DNA of 64,000 nucleotides from JAGNKE01 sp964583335 (GCA_964583335.1 CAZOVG010000001.1:248001-312000); one strand, 5' to 3'. Counted from the stretch's first letter, positions 1-9,247 are shown. Notes: generated by a model not told the origin, from the sequence alone. Translations and numbers: made by a program.

Positions 1-858
1 CGCGCCATCAGCAAAGTTTGTGTTCAAGCTTCTGCGGTACTCGATCAGGCGCGTGTAATCGACGTCAATATTCTTACGTTCGGCGGCGATCGCACCAGTT
101 GTCCCCGCTCCGCCGGGTCCATCATGGTCACACGCCCTGTCCAGACCTGTTCCGGCCCCGATCCAGTTGTTGTCCTTCGGGTCGCAGTAGGTGCGGACAA
201 ACTGGCGCCAACGATCAGCCTTATCCCTCTGGACGCTTTGTGCGCCGACAATGCTGTCGTTCGCCATCTGCCGATCCAGCATACGATCAGAGAGAACGCG
301 CTTGTTGAATATACCGCGCGCTTCCGAAGCCGCCAAGCTGCGGGCTGCCGTGCCCATCCAGCATATTTCCTCGCTGGGATGGTAGTCCTTGTGGGCTTCA
401 GCGTGGAGTTGCCAGAAAAGACGCTGCGTTTCCAATTGATGCTTGGCATCCAGCATCGCCCCCAGAATCTCCATTTGGTACATGCCCATGGCGGAGAGGT
501 ATTCCGTCATTTCGGCGAGGCCCACGACCCAGAAATCCTCGAAGAAGTCTTCGACGATCCAGTTTTCTTCGTCGTTGATGTGGTCTTCTATATTTTCCTC
601 GATGATCGCTTCAAAAATCTCGCCGATAATCTCGGCAATAATCGGAACGAGAATACAATCCAAAATGCCGCAAGCCCAGCAAGGGACCGACACGCAGATC
701 GCTTCAGCGCTTTTGCTGCGGAGTGTCATGGCCGAGCCGCCAATAACAGAAACCATCAGCAGCACGAGGACGATTTTTTTGACACCGAGCGCAGAAAAGA
801 GGCTGCTCGGTCGATTCGGCGGCAGAGGGGACGGCGATGACGAACTGCCCTTATCCAT
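1..858 (-). CDS. Unknown exported/membrane-anchored protein, paralog of next gene (3' end outside window)
   Basis: The reading frame stays open from an ATG at 858 to the window edge, about 286 codons, so only the N-terminal part is seen. After a Ser/Pro-rich start there is one hydrophobic stretch (about residues 25-42, signal anchor or signal peptide), then a Cys cluster (C-x3-PCWACG-x3-DC). Several blocks match the protein encoded at 858-2288: HAEAHKDYHPSEEICW, RWRQFVRTYCDPKDNNW and NIDVDYTRL. The stop of that gene and this start share one base (TGATG), so the two are probably translationally coupled. The pair is divergent from the icm/dot genes. I do not recognise the family; a role with the secretion apparatus is inferred only from position. 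Confidence 0.75.
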   Translation of the reverse strand, partial: MDKGSSSSPSPLPPNRPSSLFSALGVKKIVLVLLMVSVIGGSAMTLRSKSAEAICVSVPCWACGILDCILVPIIAEIIGEIFEAIIEENIEDHINDEENWIVEDFFEDFWVVGLAEMTEYLSAMGMYQMEILGAMLDAKHQLETQRLFWQLHAEAHKDYHPSEEICWMGTAARSLAASEARGIFNKRVLSDRMLDRQMANDSIVGAQSVQRDKADRWRQFVRTYCDPKDNNWIGAGTGLDRACDHDGPGGAGTTGAIAAERKNIDVDYTRLIEYRRSLNTNFADGA

Positions 859-2288
859 CACTGATTCCTTGCTCCAGAAGCGTTAACCAACTGCTTGTTG
901 GCCTCGCGGAAGGGGGCTCTGAGCTTGCTTGACAACAAAACAGACACGACCATCTCCTTGCGGACCTGGCTTTCGTATATCGAACGGTCGAGCATCAGCT
1001 CAATCGCCTGCATCGCGACCTGCTTACGGGTGATGTTTGCGGGCGTATCATAGAGGTTGGCGTAAAAATCAGGGTTTTGATACAGCTTTTTGGACATAAT
1101 TTCGAGCTGAGAATAGTAGCTCGGCTCAACGCCGATCAGCTCATAAATCTCGGCATCCGGCGTTCCGTTGGGCATAAGCTCCTTCACGATAGAGGCTAGA
1201 TACTGGCGCGTTTGGCCGATCGGCAAAAGGGCTGCCCCAGTTCCTGCCGATTTCAGGCCTACGATCGAATCGAAGCTGTATTGCGCCACGCTGCGTTTGG
1301 CGGCGACGCTGCGAAGCATGACATAGAGCTTGCGCCCGTTATCGGATTTAATTTTAAGCCTCGACAAGTTGCGCGTCAGAACCTCGTGTCCATAGAGGTT
1401 GCGGGACAGGGCGATCACGTCCTCCTCATCATCGGTTCGCGTGGCGTTTGTGAAGTTGACCTCCAAGGTTCTTGGAGCGTCCACGAGCCGGGTGTAGTCA
1501 ATATCGATGTTCATGCGCCAGGGATCGTCCGCGCCCTTATCGCCACCGCCGGGGAAATCGCCATCATGATCGCAGGCAAATTCCAAGCCTGTCAGCTGGC
1601 CGTATGAGGGGCCCGCGGAAGGAAGAGCGCTCGGTACGTTCCAGTTGTTGTCTTTTGTGTCACAGTAGGTATCCACAAACTGCGCCCAACGCCCCCGATA
1701 GTCTTGCTCGGCACTTGGCGCCGCATTTTGGTCGGCGTTCCCAAGCTGGCGCGCGAGGCCTGATGCCGAAAGCGCCATGGAGTTGTGGTGGGATCTGCGC
1801 TCAGAATTCGCCATGCTTCGGATGTTGGTTCCGAACCAGCAGAAATCATCGGAAGGGCGGTAATCTTTATGAGCTTCGGCCTGGAGCTGCCTCATGAGGC
1901 GCTGGGTGTCCAACTGGATTTCAGCATCCATGAAGGCCCCGATGATATTCATCTGCTGCATGGCGACGGCGCTCATTTGCGTTGTCATGTCGGCCATGGC
2001 GGGGACAATTTCGTCCTGGAACATTTCCTCGACAAGCCAATCCTCGAACGCCTCCAGATCATCGTCGAATTCGTCCTGTGTGTTTTGCTCAAGATCGTCG
2101 TGGTACTGCTCAAGGTCGCTGCTGGCCGCGCTACAGTCGCCGGACGAGCACGAATCGACCACGCATCCGCACGGCGGAGAGGCGGCAAAAGAGGGTTGCA
2201 GTGTCAGAGTGAGGCTGGCGCCAGCAAAGACAGATACAACCGCTCCTATCCATAAAGTCCGGCGGATTTTAGCCAGGATGATCTTCAT
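858..2288 (-). CDS. Unknown exported Cys-containing protein, paralog of the gene at 1-858
   Basis: This 476-residue protein has an N-terminal signal-type hydrophobic segment (about 12-35, ending near SFAASPP) followed by a Cys-rich patch (PCGCVVDSC-x4-DC). Next comes an acidic helical region (60-110) and the blocks AEAHKDYRPSDDFCWFG, RWAQFVDTYCDTKDNNW and NIDIDYTRLVD, all shared with its paralog. The C-terminal third looks helical. It is the first gene leftwards from the divergent region facing the icm/dot operon. No enzymatic motif is visible. It may be a periplasmic or surface component linked to the type IVB system, but the sequence does not show that directly. Confidence 0.8.
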   Translation of the reverse strand: MKIILAKIRRTLWIGAVVSVFAGASLTLTLQPSFAASPPCGCVVDSCSSGDCSAASSDLEQYHDDLEQNTQDEFDDDLEAFEDWLVEEMFQDEIVPAMADMTTQMSAVAMQQMNIIGAFMDAEIQLDTQRLMRQLQAEAHKDYRPSDDFCWFGTNIRSMANSERRSHHNSMALSASGLARQLGNADQNAAPSAEQDYRGRWAQFVDTYCDTKDNNWNVPSALPSAGPSYGQLTGLEFACDHDGDFPGGGDKGADDPWRMNIDIDYTRLVDAPRTLEVNFTNATRTDDEEDVIALSRNLYGHEVLTRNLSRLKIKSDNGRKLYVMLRSVAAKRSVAQYSFDSIVGLKSAGTGAALLPIGQTRQYLASIVKELMPNGTPDAEIYELIGVEPSYYSQLEIMSKKLYQNPDFYANLYDTPANITRKQVAMQAIELMLDRSIYESQVRKEMVVSVLLSSKLRAPFREANKQLVNASGARNQ

Positions 2289-2477
2289 AATGGTTTGCTA
2301 CCGCACCCTAAGGACAATTACACCAAACATACCGAGCCTCTTCGTGTCGCGTACAGGCATTAAAAAAACGCCCCACGTACAGGTCCCGGGACTACAGGCT
2401 ATACTATCATACGCCCTTTCGTAAAGGCACGTTTTTTGCGAAACTCAGATCAAATTTCATTTAATTGATTATCGGGA

Positions 2478-2505
2478 TTGATTTTTTGAATTAAAAAAAG
2501 ATAAT
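2478..2505 (+). promoter_or_regulatory. Possible sigma70-type promoter of the icm/dot operon
   Basis: TTGATT at 2478-2483 and GATAAT at 2500-2505 are separated by 16 bp in an AT-rich stretch. They lie about 35 bases upstream of the icmL-like start at 2539. An AAGAAG ribosome-binding site follows at about 2527-2532. The spacing is one base short of ideal. Confidence 0.4.
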
Positions 2506-2538
2506 GAACCTTCATAATAACACTCAAGAAGATGTCTC

Positions 2539-3246
2539 ATGCTCGGTAAACTTCAAAAGAAAGGCGCAGCCCCCGCCGAAGAAATTCAGGCTGGCGCTCC
2601 TCAGGCCCCCGCCCCGGAAACGGATACTTCCGGGCTGGGCACCGTCGTTATCCGTAACGAGTTCTACCGCGATGGGTATCGAAGCCTTCTTAAGCTCACC
2701 CTCATCCAGAGCGTTGTGATTCTTGGCCTGATCGGGGCGATGTACTACGTAATCAGCGTTCACCAGCCCGAGCACCGCTATTTTGCAACCACCGAGGACG
2801 GTCGCCTTGTTCCCATGGTTCCCCTGAACCAGCCGAACCTCAGCGCTCCGGCCCTCATGTCCTGGGTCGCCCAATCCACCACAGAGGTTATGACCTTCGG
2901 GTTCAGCGATTATCGCCGGAGACTTCAGGAAGCCTCCCGAAACTTTACAAAACGGGGATGGGAGAGCTTTACGCAAGCCCTTCAGCGCTCACGTATTATT
3001 GAGATGGTCGAGGCCAATCAGCAGGTTCTGACCGCCGCTCCGAAGGGGGCTCCGATCCTTGAGTCCGAGGGCCTTGTCGCCGGCCGCTACCAGTGGGTCG
3101 TTCAGGTTCCCCTTGCCCTTACGTATCAGTCCGGCTCGAAAACCCAAAATACGGGACTGCTCGTAACGGTGGTTGTCGTACGTGTACCCCGCCTAGAAAG
3201 TCCAAATGGCGTTGGGATTGAGCAATGGGTTGCCGTTCCTCGTTAG
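2539..3246 (+). CDS. icmL: Type IVB secretion inner-membrane protein IcmL/DotI
   Basis: In Dot/Icm and IncI systems IcmL/DotI (TraM) is an inner-membrane component with a periplasmic domain. This 235-residue protein fits: a Pro/Ala-rich cytoplasmic head (1-35), the conserved start of the family (VIRNEFYRDGYRSL), one membrane span (about 51-74) and a periplasmic domain with a late V-x-VVVRVPR strand. The ATG at 2539 has an AAGAAG site upstream. It is first in the + strand cluster and is followed by icmK and icmE homologs, the same order as in Legionella. The family call rests on the architecture, the N-terminal motif and synteny. Confidence 0.85.
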   Translation: MLGKLQKKGAAPAEEIQAGAPQAPAPETDTSGLGTVVIRNEFYRDGYRSLLKLTLIQSVVILGLIGAMYYVISVHQPEHRYFATTEDGRLVPMVPLNQPNLSAPALMSWVAQSTTEVMTFGFSDYRRRLQEASRNFTKRGWESFTQALQRSRIIEMVEANQQVLTAAPKGAPILESEGLVAGRYQWVVQVPLALTYQSGSKTQNTGLLVTVVVVRVPRLESPNGVGIEQWVAVPR

Positions 3247-3367
3247 TTGGGGCCGTTTCGTATTTTTTTAATATTATTCGCTATATTATGATGTTAGTGC
3301 GTGACAATCACGAATTTCCATTGTATCGTTTACCTAATTTTTTGAGTATCTGGGTTAGATCATTGTC

Positions 3368-4498
3368 ATGAAAAACAGAAAATCAAAGCTTCCTCTTCTT
3401 TCGGGCGAGCCAGTCAGACTTTTTATATTGGGTTTGTCTTTCCTATGCACTACCGCTGTTTTTGTTCCTGCTCAGGCGCAAGAGGACGATCCTCTCGCGG
3501 ATTTCGAAGAGCCGGCTGCAGAAAGCACCGACGGTAGCGCCGAGGCAGAGACTGACGCAACGGCTGAAGCTCCCAGTGACGAGAAGCTTGACGCCATGCC
3601 TTCGCTAGATCCTGACCAGCCCGAGGAGGATCCTTTCGCTTTTGAGGATGAATCCGGCCTTGAGGGCTTTCAGAAGACTTCCCAAGAGCTGCAGGATGAG
3701 TTCCGAAAGGGCGCATTCCAAGCGGCTCTCGATAAGATTTTGCCTCTTCGTCCCGATGAAATCCGCACGCTTTTGGAGCGGCATGACCGCACCGTTGAGT
3801 CTGTCGAGGTTCCCGTTCACCCCTATCCGCGTCCCGAAACCGTCGTGCAGAACGTTTCTCTGGACCCCGGAAGCGCGCCGCTTGTTGTTAAGTTAGCCTT
3901 TGGCTACGTAACGACGATCAGCATGGTTGATTCGACCGGAGCGCCTTGGCCTTTTGAGGATATTTCGTGGGTCGGCAACTTTACCGTTCAGGGCGACACC
4001 GAGAAAGACACCACTCATATCATCCGCATCTCTCCGAGCAGTGATTTTTCTCACGGAAACATCTCTGTTCGTATGATCGGCCTTGATACGCCCGTGGTGT
4101 TTACGCTTGAAACCAACCGTGACCTTGTGCATTACCGTTTTGACGCGGTCCTGCCCGGAAACGGCCCCTTCGCGTCCGCTCCGCTCATGCAGCCGGGAAT
4201 TACACTGGCATCCGGCGATGTCGATATGTCTGCGGCCCTCACCGGGGTTATGCCCGAAGGTGCCGTAAAGCTCGCGGTCTCGGGTGCTGATGGTCGAACC
4301 AGCGCTTTCAAATATAACAACTACACTTATGTGCGTACTCCGCTCACCCTTCTTTCCCCGGGCTGGCAGAGCTCCGTTGCATCCGCCGACGGCACCAAGG
4401 TTTATGCCCTGACTGAGGCCCCTGTTCTTCTACTCTCCGACAAAGGGCGTATGGTCCGTGCCTATCTTACTGAGCGTGAGGAACTGCTAGATGAATGA
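3368..4498 (+). CDS. icmK: Type IVB secretion outer-membrane core protein IcmK/DotH
   Basis: IcmK/DotH (TraN of IncI) forms part of the outer-membrane core complex with DotC, DotD and DotG. The 376-residue product has a signal peptide (hydrophobic core about 17-36, ending PAQAQ), a long acidic low-complexity linker (about 38-95), and then the conserved domain. That domain contains a helical part with LRPDEIRTLLERHDRT, followed by beta-rich blocks such as LDPGSAPLVVKLAFGYVTT and the VGNFTVQ region typical of the family. Its stop overlaps the start of the icmE-like gene by 8 bases, indicating coupling. The start lacks a clear ribosome-binding site but gives a good signal peptide. Confidence 0.85.
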   Translation: MKNRKSKLPLLSGEPVRLFILGLSFLCTTAVFVPAQAQEDDPLADFEEPAAESTDGSAEAETDATAEAPSDEKLDAMPSLDPDQPEEDPFAFEDESGLEGFQKTSQELQDEFRKGAFQAALDKILPLRPDEIRTLLERHDRTVESVEVPVHPYPRPETVVQNVSLDPGSAPLVVKLAFGYVTTISMVDSTGAPWPFEDISWVGNFTVQGDTEKDTTHIIRISPSSDFSHGNISVRMIGLDTPVVFTLETNRDLVHYRFDAVLPGNGPFASAPLMQPGITLASGDVDMSAALTGVMPEGAVKLAVSGADGRTSAFKYNNYTYVRTPLTLLSPGWQSSVASADGTKVYALTEAPVLLLSDKGRMVRAYLTEREELLDE

Positions 4499-5750
4499 CG
4501 ATCTTGATGAAGAAATCATCGGCTCCGAAGAGGGGTTTGATGAGTTTGTGCAAAAAAGCTCTCCCGGCGACGCACTCCGGAGCAGCCCTATTGCCAAGAT
4601 AGGCGTTATTGTTGGCGCCGTTTCCGTTGTGTTTGGCGCGATGTGGTTTTTTGGCCAGAAGCCCGAGGAAATCAAGGATTCCATGTTGCCTATGGCTTCC
4701 GAGGTTAGCGCCCCTCCGGGGACTGCCGAAGCCTCTCCCGCTTACGTTGCGGCTGTTGAAGAGAAGAACGAGGAAGACCTCGATAAGGCTCTCCGGACCG
4801 GCGACAGTACGATTCCTGTTCCGGTTGAAGCGCCGACTGATCGCCTGCAGTTGCCTGAAGAGCAGACGGAGAGCGAAGATCCGCTGCACCGCTGGCGCCG
4901 CATGCAGGAAGAACGCGTCCTGAGAAATACCGATAAAGAAGAAGACGTTGAGCCGGTTACCGTCCTCGACTCTGAGCAGCAGAATGAAGCCATGAAGCAG
5001 ATGGCTGAGTCGATGAGCCGTCAAATGCAGTCCATTTTGGGCGCTCGGTCTGAGCGACTCAAATTTACATACATGTCGCTTGTTGACTTCAAAGAAGACG
5101 GCGGGCAGGCCGTTGACGGAAATAATCCCGAAGGTAACGGTGAGTTTGACGGCGAAGTCGAAGAGGAAGAGCCTGTTGTCATCATTCCTGCCGGCGAAAT
5201 CGAGTACGGGCAGTTGATCATCGAGGCTAATTCGGATGTTCCCGGCCCTGTTCTTGCGCTGATGGTCTCCGGACCGCTCAAGGGCGCGAAGCTGCTCGGT
5301 ACGTTCACCGTTCAGAACGATTATCTTACTCTGACCTTCAATACCCTTGTGTATGAAGGGCAGGATATCGATATCGACGCTATCGCTCTTGATCCTGAGA
5401 CCACTCTCCCGGGTATGGCGACTGAAGTCGACCATCGGTATCTGCAACGCATCGTACTTCCTGCTGCTGCGGCCTTCGTTGAAGGTTTCGCGGATGCGAT
5501 ATCCCAGACCGATGCGACAAGCATTGTGATTGACACAAGCGGCGGCGGGACGACCACCACCGCGACCGATCAGGATCTGGATACCGAGGAAGAGGTGGCG
5601 CTCGGCGTGAAAGAGGCCGGCGAAGAAGTTCGCGAGATTATCGACGAGATGGCCGACGAAATTGAGGTTCTTGTAAAAATTCATGCGGGAACCCCGATCG
5701 GCATTCTTTTCACTTCTGCCGTGACCGAAGAGCCGGACGAGGATACCTGA
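4491..5750 (+). CDS. icmE: Type IVB secretion protein IcmE/DotG (VirB10-like), short form
   Basis: DotG/IcmE (TraO) is the VirB10-like protein that spans both membranes. The 419-residue protein has an acidic cytoplasmic head, one membrane span (about 35-55), a long acidic variable region, and then the C-terminal VirB10-like domain (about 230-360). That domain includes IIPAGEIEYGQLIIEANSD, PVLALMVSGPLKGAKLLGTF and the NDYLTLTFNTLVY strand. Legionella DotG is far longer (about 1050 residues) because of a pentapeptide-like repeat region, which is absent here, so this is a compact version closer to conjugative forms. It overlaps icmK by 8 bases. Confidence 0.85.
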   Translation: MNDDLDEEIIGSEEGFDEFVQKSSPGDALRSSPIAKIGVIVGAVSVVFGAMWFFGQKPEEIKDSMLPMASEVSAPPGTAEASPAYVAAVEEKNEEDLDKALRTGDSTIPVPVEAPTDRLQLPEEQTESEDPLHRWRRMQEERVLRNTDKEEDVEPVTVLDSEQQNEAMKQMAESMSRQMQSILGARSERLKFTYMSLVDFKEDGGQAVDGNNPEGNGEFDGEVEEEEPVVIIPAGEIEYGQLIIEANSDVPGPVLALMVSGPLKGAKLLGTFTVQNDYLTLTFNTLVYEGQDIDIDAIALDPETTLPGMATEVDHRYLQRIVLPAAAAFVEGFADAISQTDATSIVIDTSGGGTTTTATDQDLDTEEEVALGVKEAGEEVREIIDEMADEIEVLVKIHAGTPIGILFTSAVTEEPDEDT

Positions 5751-5872
5751 TCTTCGTGCGGCGGCTTCTCTGAGTTCTGCTTTTGGAGCGTTATGCTTTT
5801 TTAAGTGTTGTTTATGAGCGGCGCTTGGCGCAGGTGCGGATTATCATAGGAAATTTGTGAGAGGGTTCTGGT

Positions 5873-7279
5873 ATGTCAGGCAAAGATAAGGCTGAGAATT
5901 TTGACGATGACTTCGAGCTGGATGCTCTTGACGAGGCATCCTGGACCGATGACGAGTCCGATCTGAGTCAGGGCTCTCCTGAGGAGGACGGCGATTCGGC
6001 TTCCAAGGGCGCCGGACCTTCCGGCAAGCCCCCTCGTGAAAAGAAGTCCGGCGGCGGTATGCTGACCGGGATTGTCGTTCTCGCGCTTCTTGGCGGCGGG
6101 TCGTTTTACGCTTATCAATCCGGTCTTATCCCCGGCGTTGGTCCGGGTTCGGCTCCGGCGGCGGGTGAGAGCGTCATGCCCACCCTTACCGAGGCCGATG
6201 ACACAAGCACTGCGGACTCCGAATCGTTGCTGGCTGAAGCCGCTGTTGTGGACGAGGCGCAGGATATGCCGCCCATGCCGGAGTCTTCCGATATCATCGG
6301 CGACACCGGCACTATTGATGGTGATGCCCCTGTGACTGCCGCTGCGTCGCCTGCTTCGGACGATGCGTTGACGCCTATGCCGGAGGGCGAGGGCGCTCTT
6401 GAGCTTGCCCCGCTCGATTCGAGCGAGGGTGAAATACAAATAGCCCAAGTCGCCGAAAAGGACGGAATGCTTGCCGATCCGACCTCGACAGACACGCCTG
6501 AAGCTTCAGGCTCGTCTGGCAAGTTAGAAGATGGCGTTATGGCTGTTCCCGGCTCTGATGTTCTTGCCGAAGATAGCATTTCCCTTGTGGGTGATAGCGC
6601 CCCTTCGGACGCGGTTCCTTTGGATGAGAGCGCCCTTATGGGTGAGACTGAAAAGGCTCCTAGTGATATTGCCGCTCCGGATGGCCTTGCTGAAATTTCC
6701 GATGAGCTTGCCGTAACACCGGCTGCTGAGGCCTCCGCGCTGCCCAATCTTGAGGATGATCTCAAGGCTGCCGAGGAAGCTGTGGCGTCCGACCTGAAAC
6801 AGGCGGCTGATGTTGTTGAGGCTCTCGAATCGGCCCCCGCACCGGCTGAACCAAAAGCGCCCGAGGCTTCTGAGTCGGCACTGACCGATTCGGCTGTAGA
6901 GCCTTTGCCAGAAACCAAAACAGAGGTTACGACTGCCGCTCCGGCGGTTTCCGCCACGACAGCAGAGGCGAAGCCTGCCGCTGCTGCAGAAGCCGTCCCT
7001 GAAAAGACCCCTGATTCGGCTCCTCCTGCCGAGGTTGCTCCGGCTGCTGAAGTGGCCAAGCCTGCTGAAGTCGCTAAGCCTGCGAAGCCTGTCATCGTGC
7101 CGAACTGGGTGCTTAAATCCGCTAAGCCTGGAAGCGCCGTCCTTTATGACAAGCGCACGGGTGATGTGAAAAATGTTGAAGTCGGTGACCGCGTGTCCGG
7201 GCTGGGCACGGTCAAGTCGGTGTCTAAGGTCGACGGGAAATGGGTCGTACAGGGCACCGCCGGCAAGGTCCGGCAATAA
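5873..7279 (+). CDS. Membrane protein in the icmG/dotF position with TraP/PilP-like C-terminal domain
   Basis: The 468-residue protein has an acidic cytoplasmic head (1-62), one membrane span (about 63-85), a very long Ala/Pro/Glu/Ser-rich linker (about 90-400), and a small C-terminal domain. The last 60 residues (NWVLKSAKPGSAVLYD ... KWVVQGTAGKVRQ) resemble the PilP/TraP-type beta domain of pilus and IncI conjugation proteins. It lies exactly where icmG/dotF stands in Legionella (after icmE, before icmC), and the topology fits a DotF-like inner-membrane protein. There is little primary-sequence similarity to claim direct homology. A terminator-like hairpin follows the stop. Confidence 0.65.
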   Translation: MSGKDKAENFDDDFELDALDEASWTDDESDLSQGSPEEDGDSASKGAGPSGKPPREKKSGGGMLTGIVVLALLGGGSFYAYQSGLIPGVGPGSAPAAGESVMPTLTEADDTSTADSESLLAEAAVVDEAQDMPPMPESSDIIGDTGTIDGDAPVTAAASPASDDALTPMPEGEGALELAPLDSSEGEIQIAQVAEKDGMLADPTSTDTPEASGSSGKLEDGVMAVPGSDVLAEDSISLVGDSAPSDAVPLDESALMGETEKAPSDIAAPDGLAEISDELAVTPAAEASALPNLEDDLKAAEEAVASDLKQAADVVEALESAPAPAEPKAPEASESALTDSAVEPLPETKTEVTTAAPAVSATTAEAKPAAAAEAVPEKTPDSAPPAEVAPAAEVAKPAEVAKPAKPVIVPNWVLKSAKPGSAVLYDKRTGDVKNVEVGDRVSGLGTVKSVSKVDGKWVVQGTAGKVRQ

Positions 7280-7284
7280 AATTC

Positions 7285-7316
7285 AAGGCGTCCGGGGCCG
7301 TTTCGGGCGCCTTTTA
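7285..7316 (+). terminator. Rho-independent terminator after the icmG-position gene
   Basis: AAGGCG-T-CCG pairs with CGG-G-CGCCTT around a GGGCCGTTT-like loop and is followed by a short T-run. It lies 6 bases after the stop at 7279 and separates the icmL-K-E-G block from the next genes. Confidence 0.6.
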
Positions 7317-7465
7317 TGTAAAAATTTATTAAAAATTTACCACTTTTCGTTAAGATATGTTAGGGTAAATTTAACTTCGCCATAAGGCGAAAAGTTTGCG
7401 TTTGTAGCGTCGGGTGTGTTTTAATGACGCTAAGGGCAACTCTCAGGCTGTGATAGAGTGAAAGC

Positions 7466-9109
7466 ATGAAAAAAGAGCTTTTTTCCCGTCTTGTTTATGG
7501 TTTTCTGACCGTTTTTGCGAGTTTCCTCTTTGTTGAGGCCGCCTTCGCACAGGCCGGGGTCGATGATATAGCCGAAAATATTACTGATTCCGCCTCCAGT
7601 CTTCCCGGTCTGATTACCGCCTTCTTCTATCTTCTCGGCTTGTGGCTTGGCTATCAGGCCATTATGCGGACGATCGACCATGTGAGTAACCCCAACCAGA
7701 CCCCTCTGCGCGTTCCGATTATGCGGTTCTTGGCTGGCGGCGCCCTGTTCTCTGCGCCTATTGTCTTTGAATCCATGTATGAAACGATTGACGGGGGCCT
7801 TTTCACCGGCGTTAATCCGGGTGATTTGTTTAACAATATGTCGGCTCTTTTCGGTGCCGTTACCGGCGTTATGGGCAACAACATCAACGGCTTGCTGACC
7901 AATATCGCGGCCCAAACCGAGTTGTTGCCCGGTCTTGTCACTGCCGTGGCTTACCTGCTCGGGCTTATTATGGGCGGTATCGGCATCATGAAAGTTAAGG
8001 ATCATGTTGAAGATCCCTCCCGTACCACAATGAAGGAAGGCGTTATTAACCTCCTTGTGGGCGGCGGTATGTTCGCTTTGCCCGCCGTTTTTGAAGCTAT
8101 GTACAATACGATTGGCGGCGGTGGCATCGGGGTTTGGGAGTTTATCGCAGGCGGTCTCAGCGGCACGTCTTTCATCTTCTCCGGGGAGACCATCAGCCCC
8201 GAGTGTCTGGGCGCCTTGTTCGGTCCCGCGGCGACTGTTGGCGATGTTATCTGTAACGCTTGGCTGACCTCTTCCGCAGTCCCTGCGTTTCTGTCTGCTC
8301 TTTCTTACATGCTCGGCTTGGTGTTCGGTGTGTGGGCTCTTGTCAAAATCAAGAACCACGTGATCAATCCCCAGCAGACCTCGCTTTGGGACGGTGTTTC
8401 AAGACTTTTGGCCGGCGGCTCCTTCTTTGCCTTGCCCACAATCGTCTCTGCCCTGCAGCTGACCTTTGCACCGGTTACCGCTGTGCCTCTGCAAGCCACG
8501 CGGTTTATTTCAAACACCACGTTCCGCGCAGACGGTACGCTTGTTTGCGGCGGCGCCGGCGGTCTTGACGATGCGCTTGCCTGTTTTATGGACGACATTC
8601 TCGGGCCGGGACACGTTACGTTGAACTTCTTCTCCTTCGTTGCCGGTATGATCTTCATCATGATCGGTATCTCGAGGCTTGTGAAAACAGCTCAGGAAGG
8701 TGCCAGAGGTCCCGGAGGGCGCGGTACGATCGCGACCTTTATGATCGGGGGCATTCTTCTCTCCGCTACGACGATCTTGCGGGCCTTTTCCGCGACGTTC
8801 TTCGGCAACAACATCACCTTCACCTTCGCCAACCTTGCCTACACGGCCGGTATGACCGTTGCTGAAACCGACGCGGTTTACCATGTGATCGGCGCCGTTC
8901 TCAAATTCATGATCCTGATCGGCATGATCAGCTTCGTTCGCGGCCTGTTCATCATGCGCGATGTCGCCGAGGGCAACCAGCAGGCTTCCCTGATGTCGGG
9001 CATGACCCACATTTTGGGCGGGGCGCTTGCCGTTAACCTTGGCCCCTTGCTCAACGCCGTTCAGGAAACTCTGGGCGTTACCGCGTTCGGCGTAGTCTTC
9101 GGCGTCTAA
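7466..9109 (+). CDS. Concatenated IcmC/IcmD-like (DotE/DotP) multi-module membrane protein
   Basis: The 547-residue protein has a signal peptide (1-29) and then about five copies of a module. Each module has two membrane spans around a conserved turn: approximately 42-110, 150-222, 265-345, 380-460 and 470-540. Module 1 has IDHVSNPNQTPLR then FLAGGALFSAPIVFESM. Module 2 has VKDHVEDPSRTTMK then LVGGGMFALPAVFEAM. Module 3 has IKNHVINPQQTSLW then LAGGSFFALP. Modules 4 and 5 are more divergent. The single-module protein encoded next (9248-9646) has the same pattern, which is that of Legionella IcmD/DotP. The gene sits in the icmC/dotE position, so it is probably the functional counterpart, enlarged by internal duplication. 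Confidence 0.8.
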   Translation: MKKELFSRLVYGFLTVFASFLFVEAAFAQAGVDDIAENITDSASSLPGLITAFFYLLGLWLGYQAIMRTIDHVSNPNQTPLRVPIMRFLAGGALFSAPIVFESMYETIDGGLFTGVNPGDLFNNMSALFGAVTGVMGNNINGLLTNIAAQTELLPGLVTAVAYLLGLIMGGIGIMKVKDHVEDPSRTTMKEGVINLLVGGGMFALPAVFEAMYNTIGGGGIGVWEFIAGGLSGTSFIFSGETISPECLGALFGPAATVGDVICNAWLTSSAVPAFLSALSYMLGLVFGVWALVKIKNHVINPQQTSLWDGVSRLLAGGSFFALPTIVSALQLTFAPVTAVPLQATRFISNTTFRADGTLVCGGAGGLDDALACFMDDILGPGHVTLNFFSFVAGMIFIMIGISRLVKTAQEGARGPGGRGTIATFMIGGILLSATTILRAFSATFFGNNITFTFANLAYTAGMTVAETDAVYHVIGAVLKFMILIGMISFVRGLFIMRDVAEGNQQASLMSGMTHILGGALAVNLGPLLNAVQETLGVTAFGVVFGV

Positions 9110-9120
9110 TCGCCGAAGAC
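9095..9120 (+). terminator. Hairpin spanning the stop codon of the multi-module gene
   Basis: GTCTTCGGCG (9095-9104) and CGCCGAAGAC (9111-9120) form a perfect 10-bp stem with a 6-base loop that contains the TAA stop. No T-run follows, so it is more likely an mRNA-stabilising or processing hairpin than a classic terminator. Confidence 0.5.
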
Positions 9121-9247
9121 CCTCTTGGGCATAAATCCCTGATAAAAAATGTGTTTTTTCCACAAAATAATTGTGGCAAAATTGTGTTATCCGTGTTACT
9201 GTTTGTTATTAAGTAAGCAAAACTATTTGGTAAGAGGAGGAACATTC

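Noticed and set aside
4467..5684. Minus-strand open frame of about 405 codons opposite icmE
   Set aside because: Antisense shadow of icmE with no recognisable domain.
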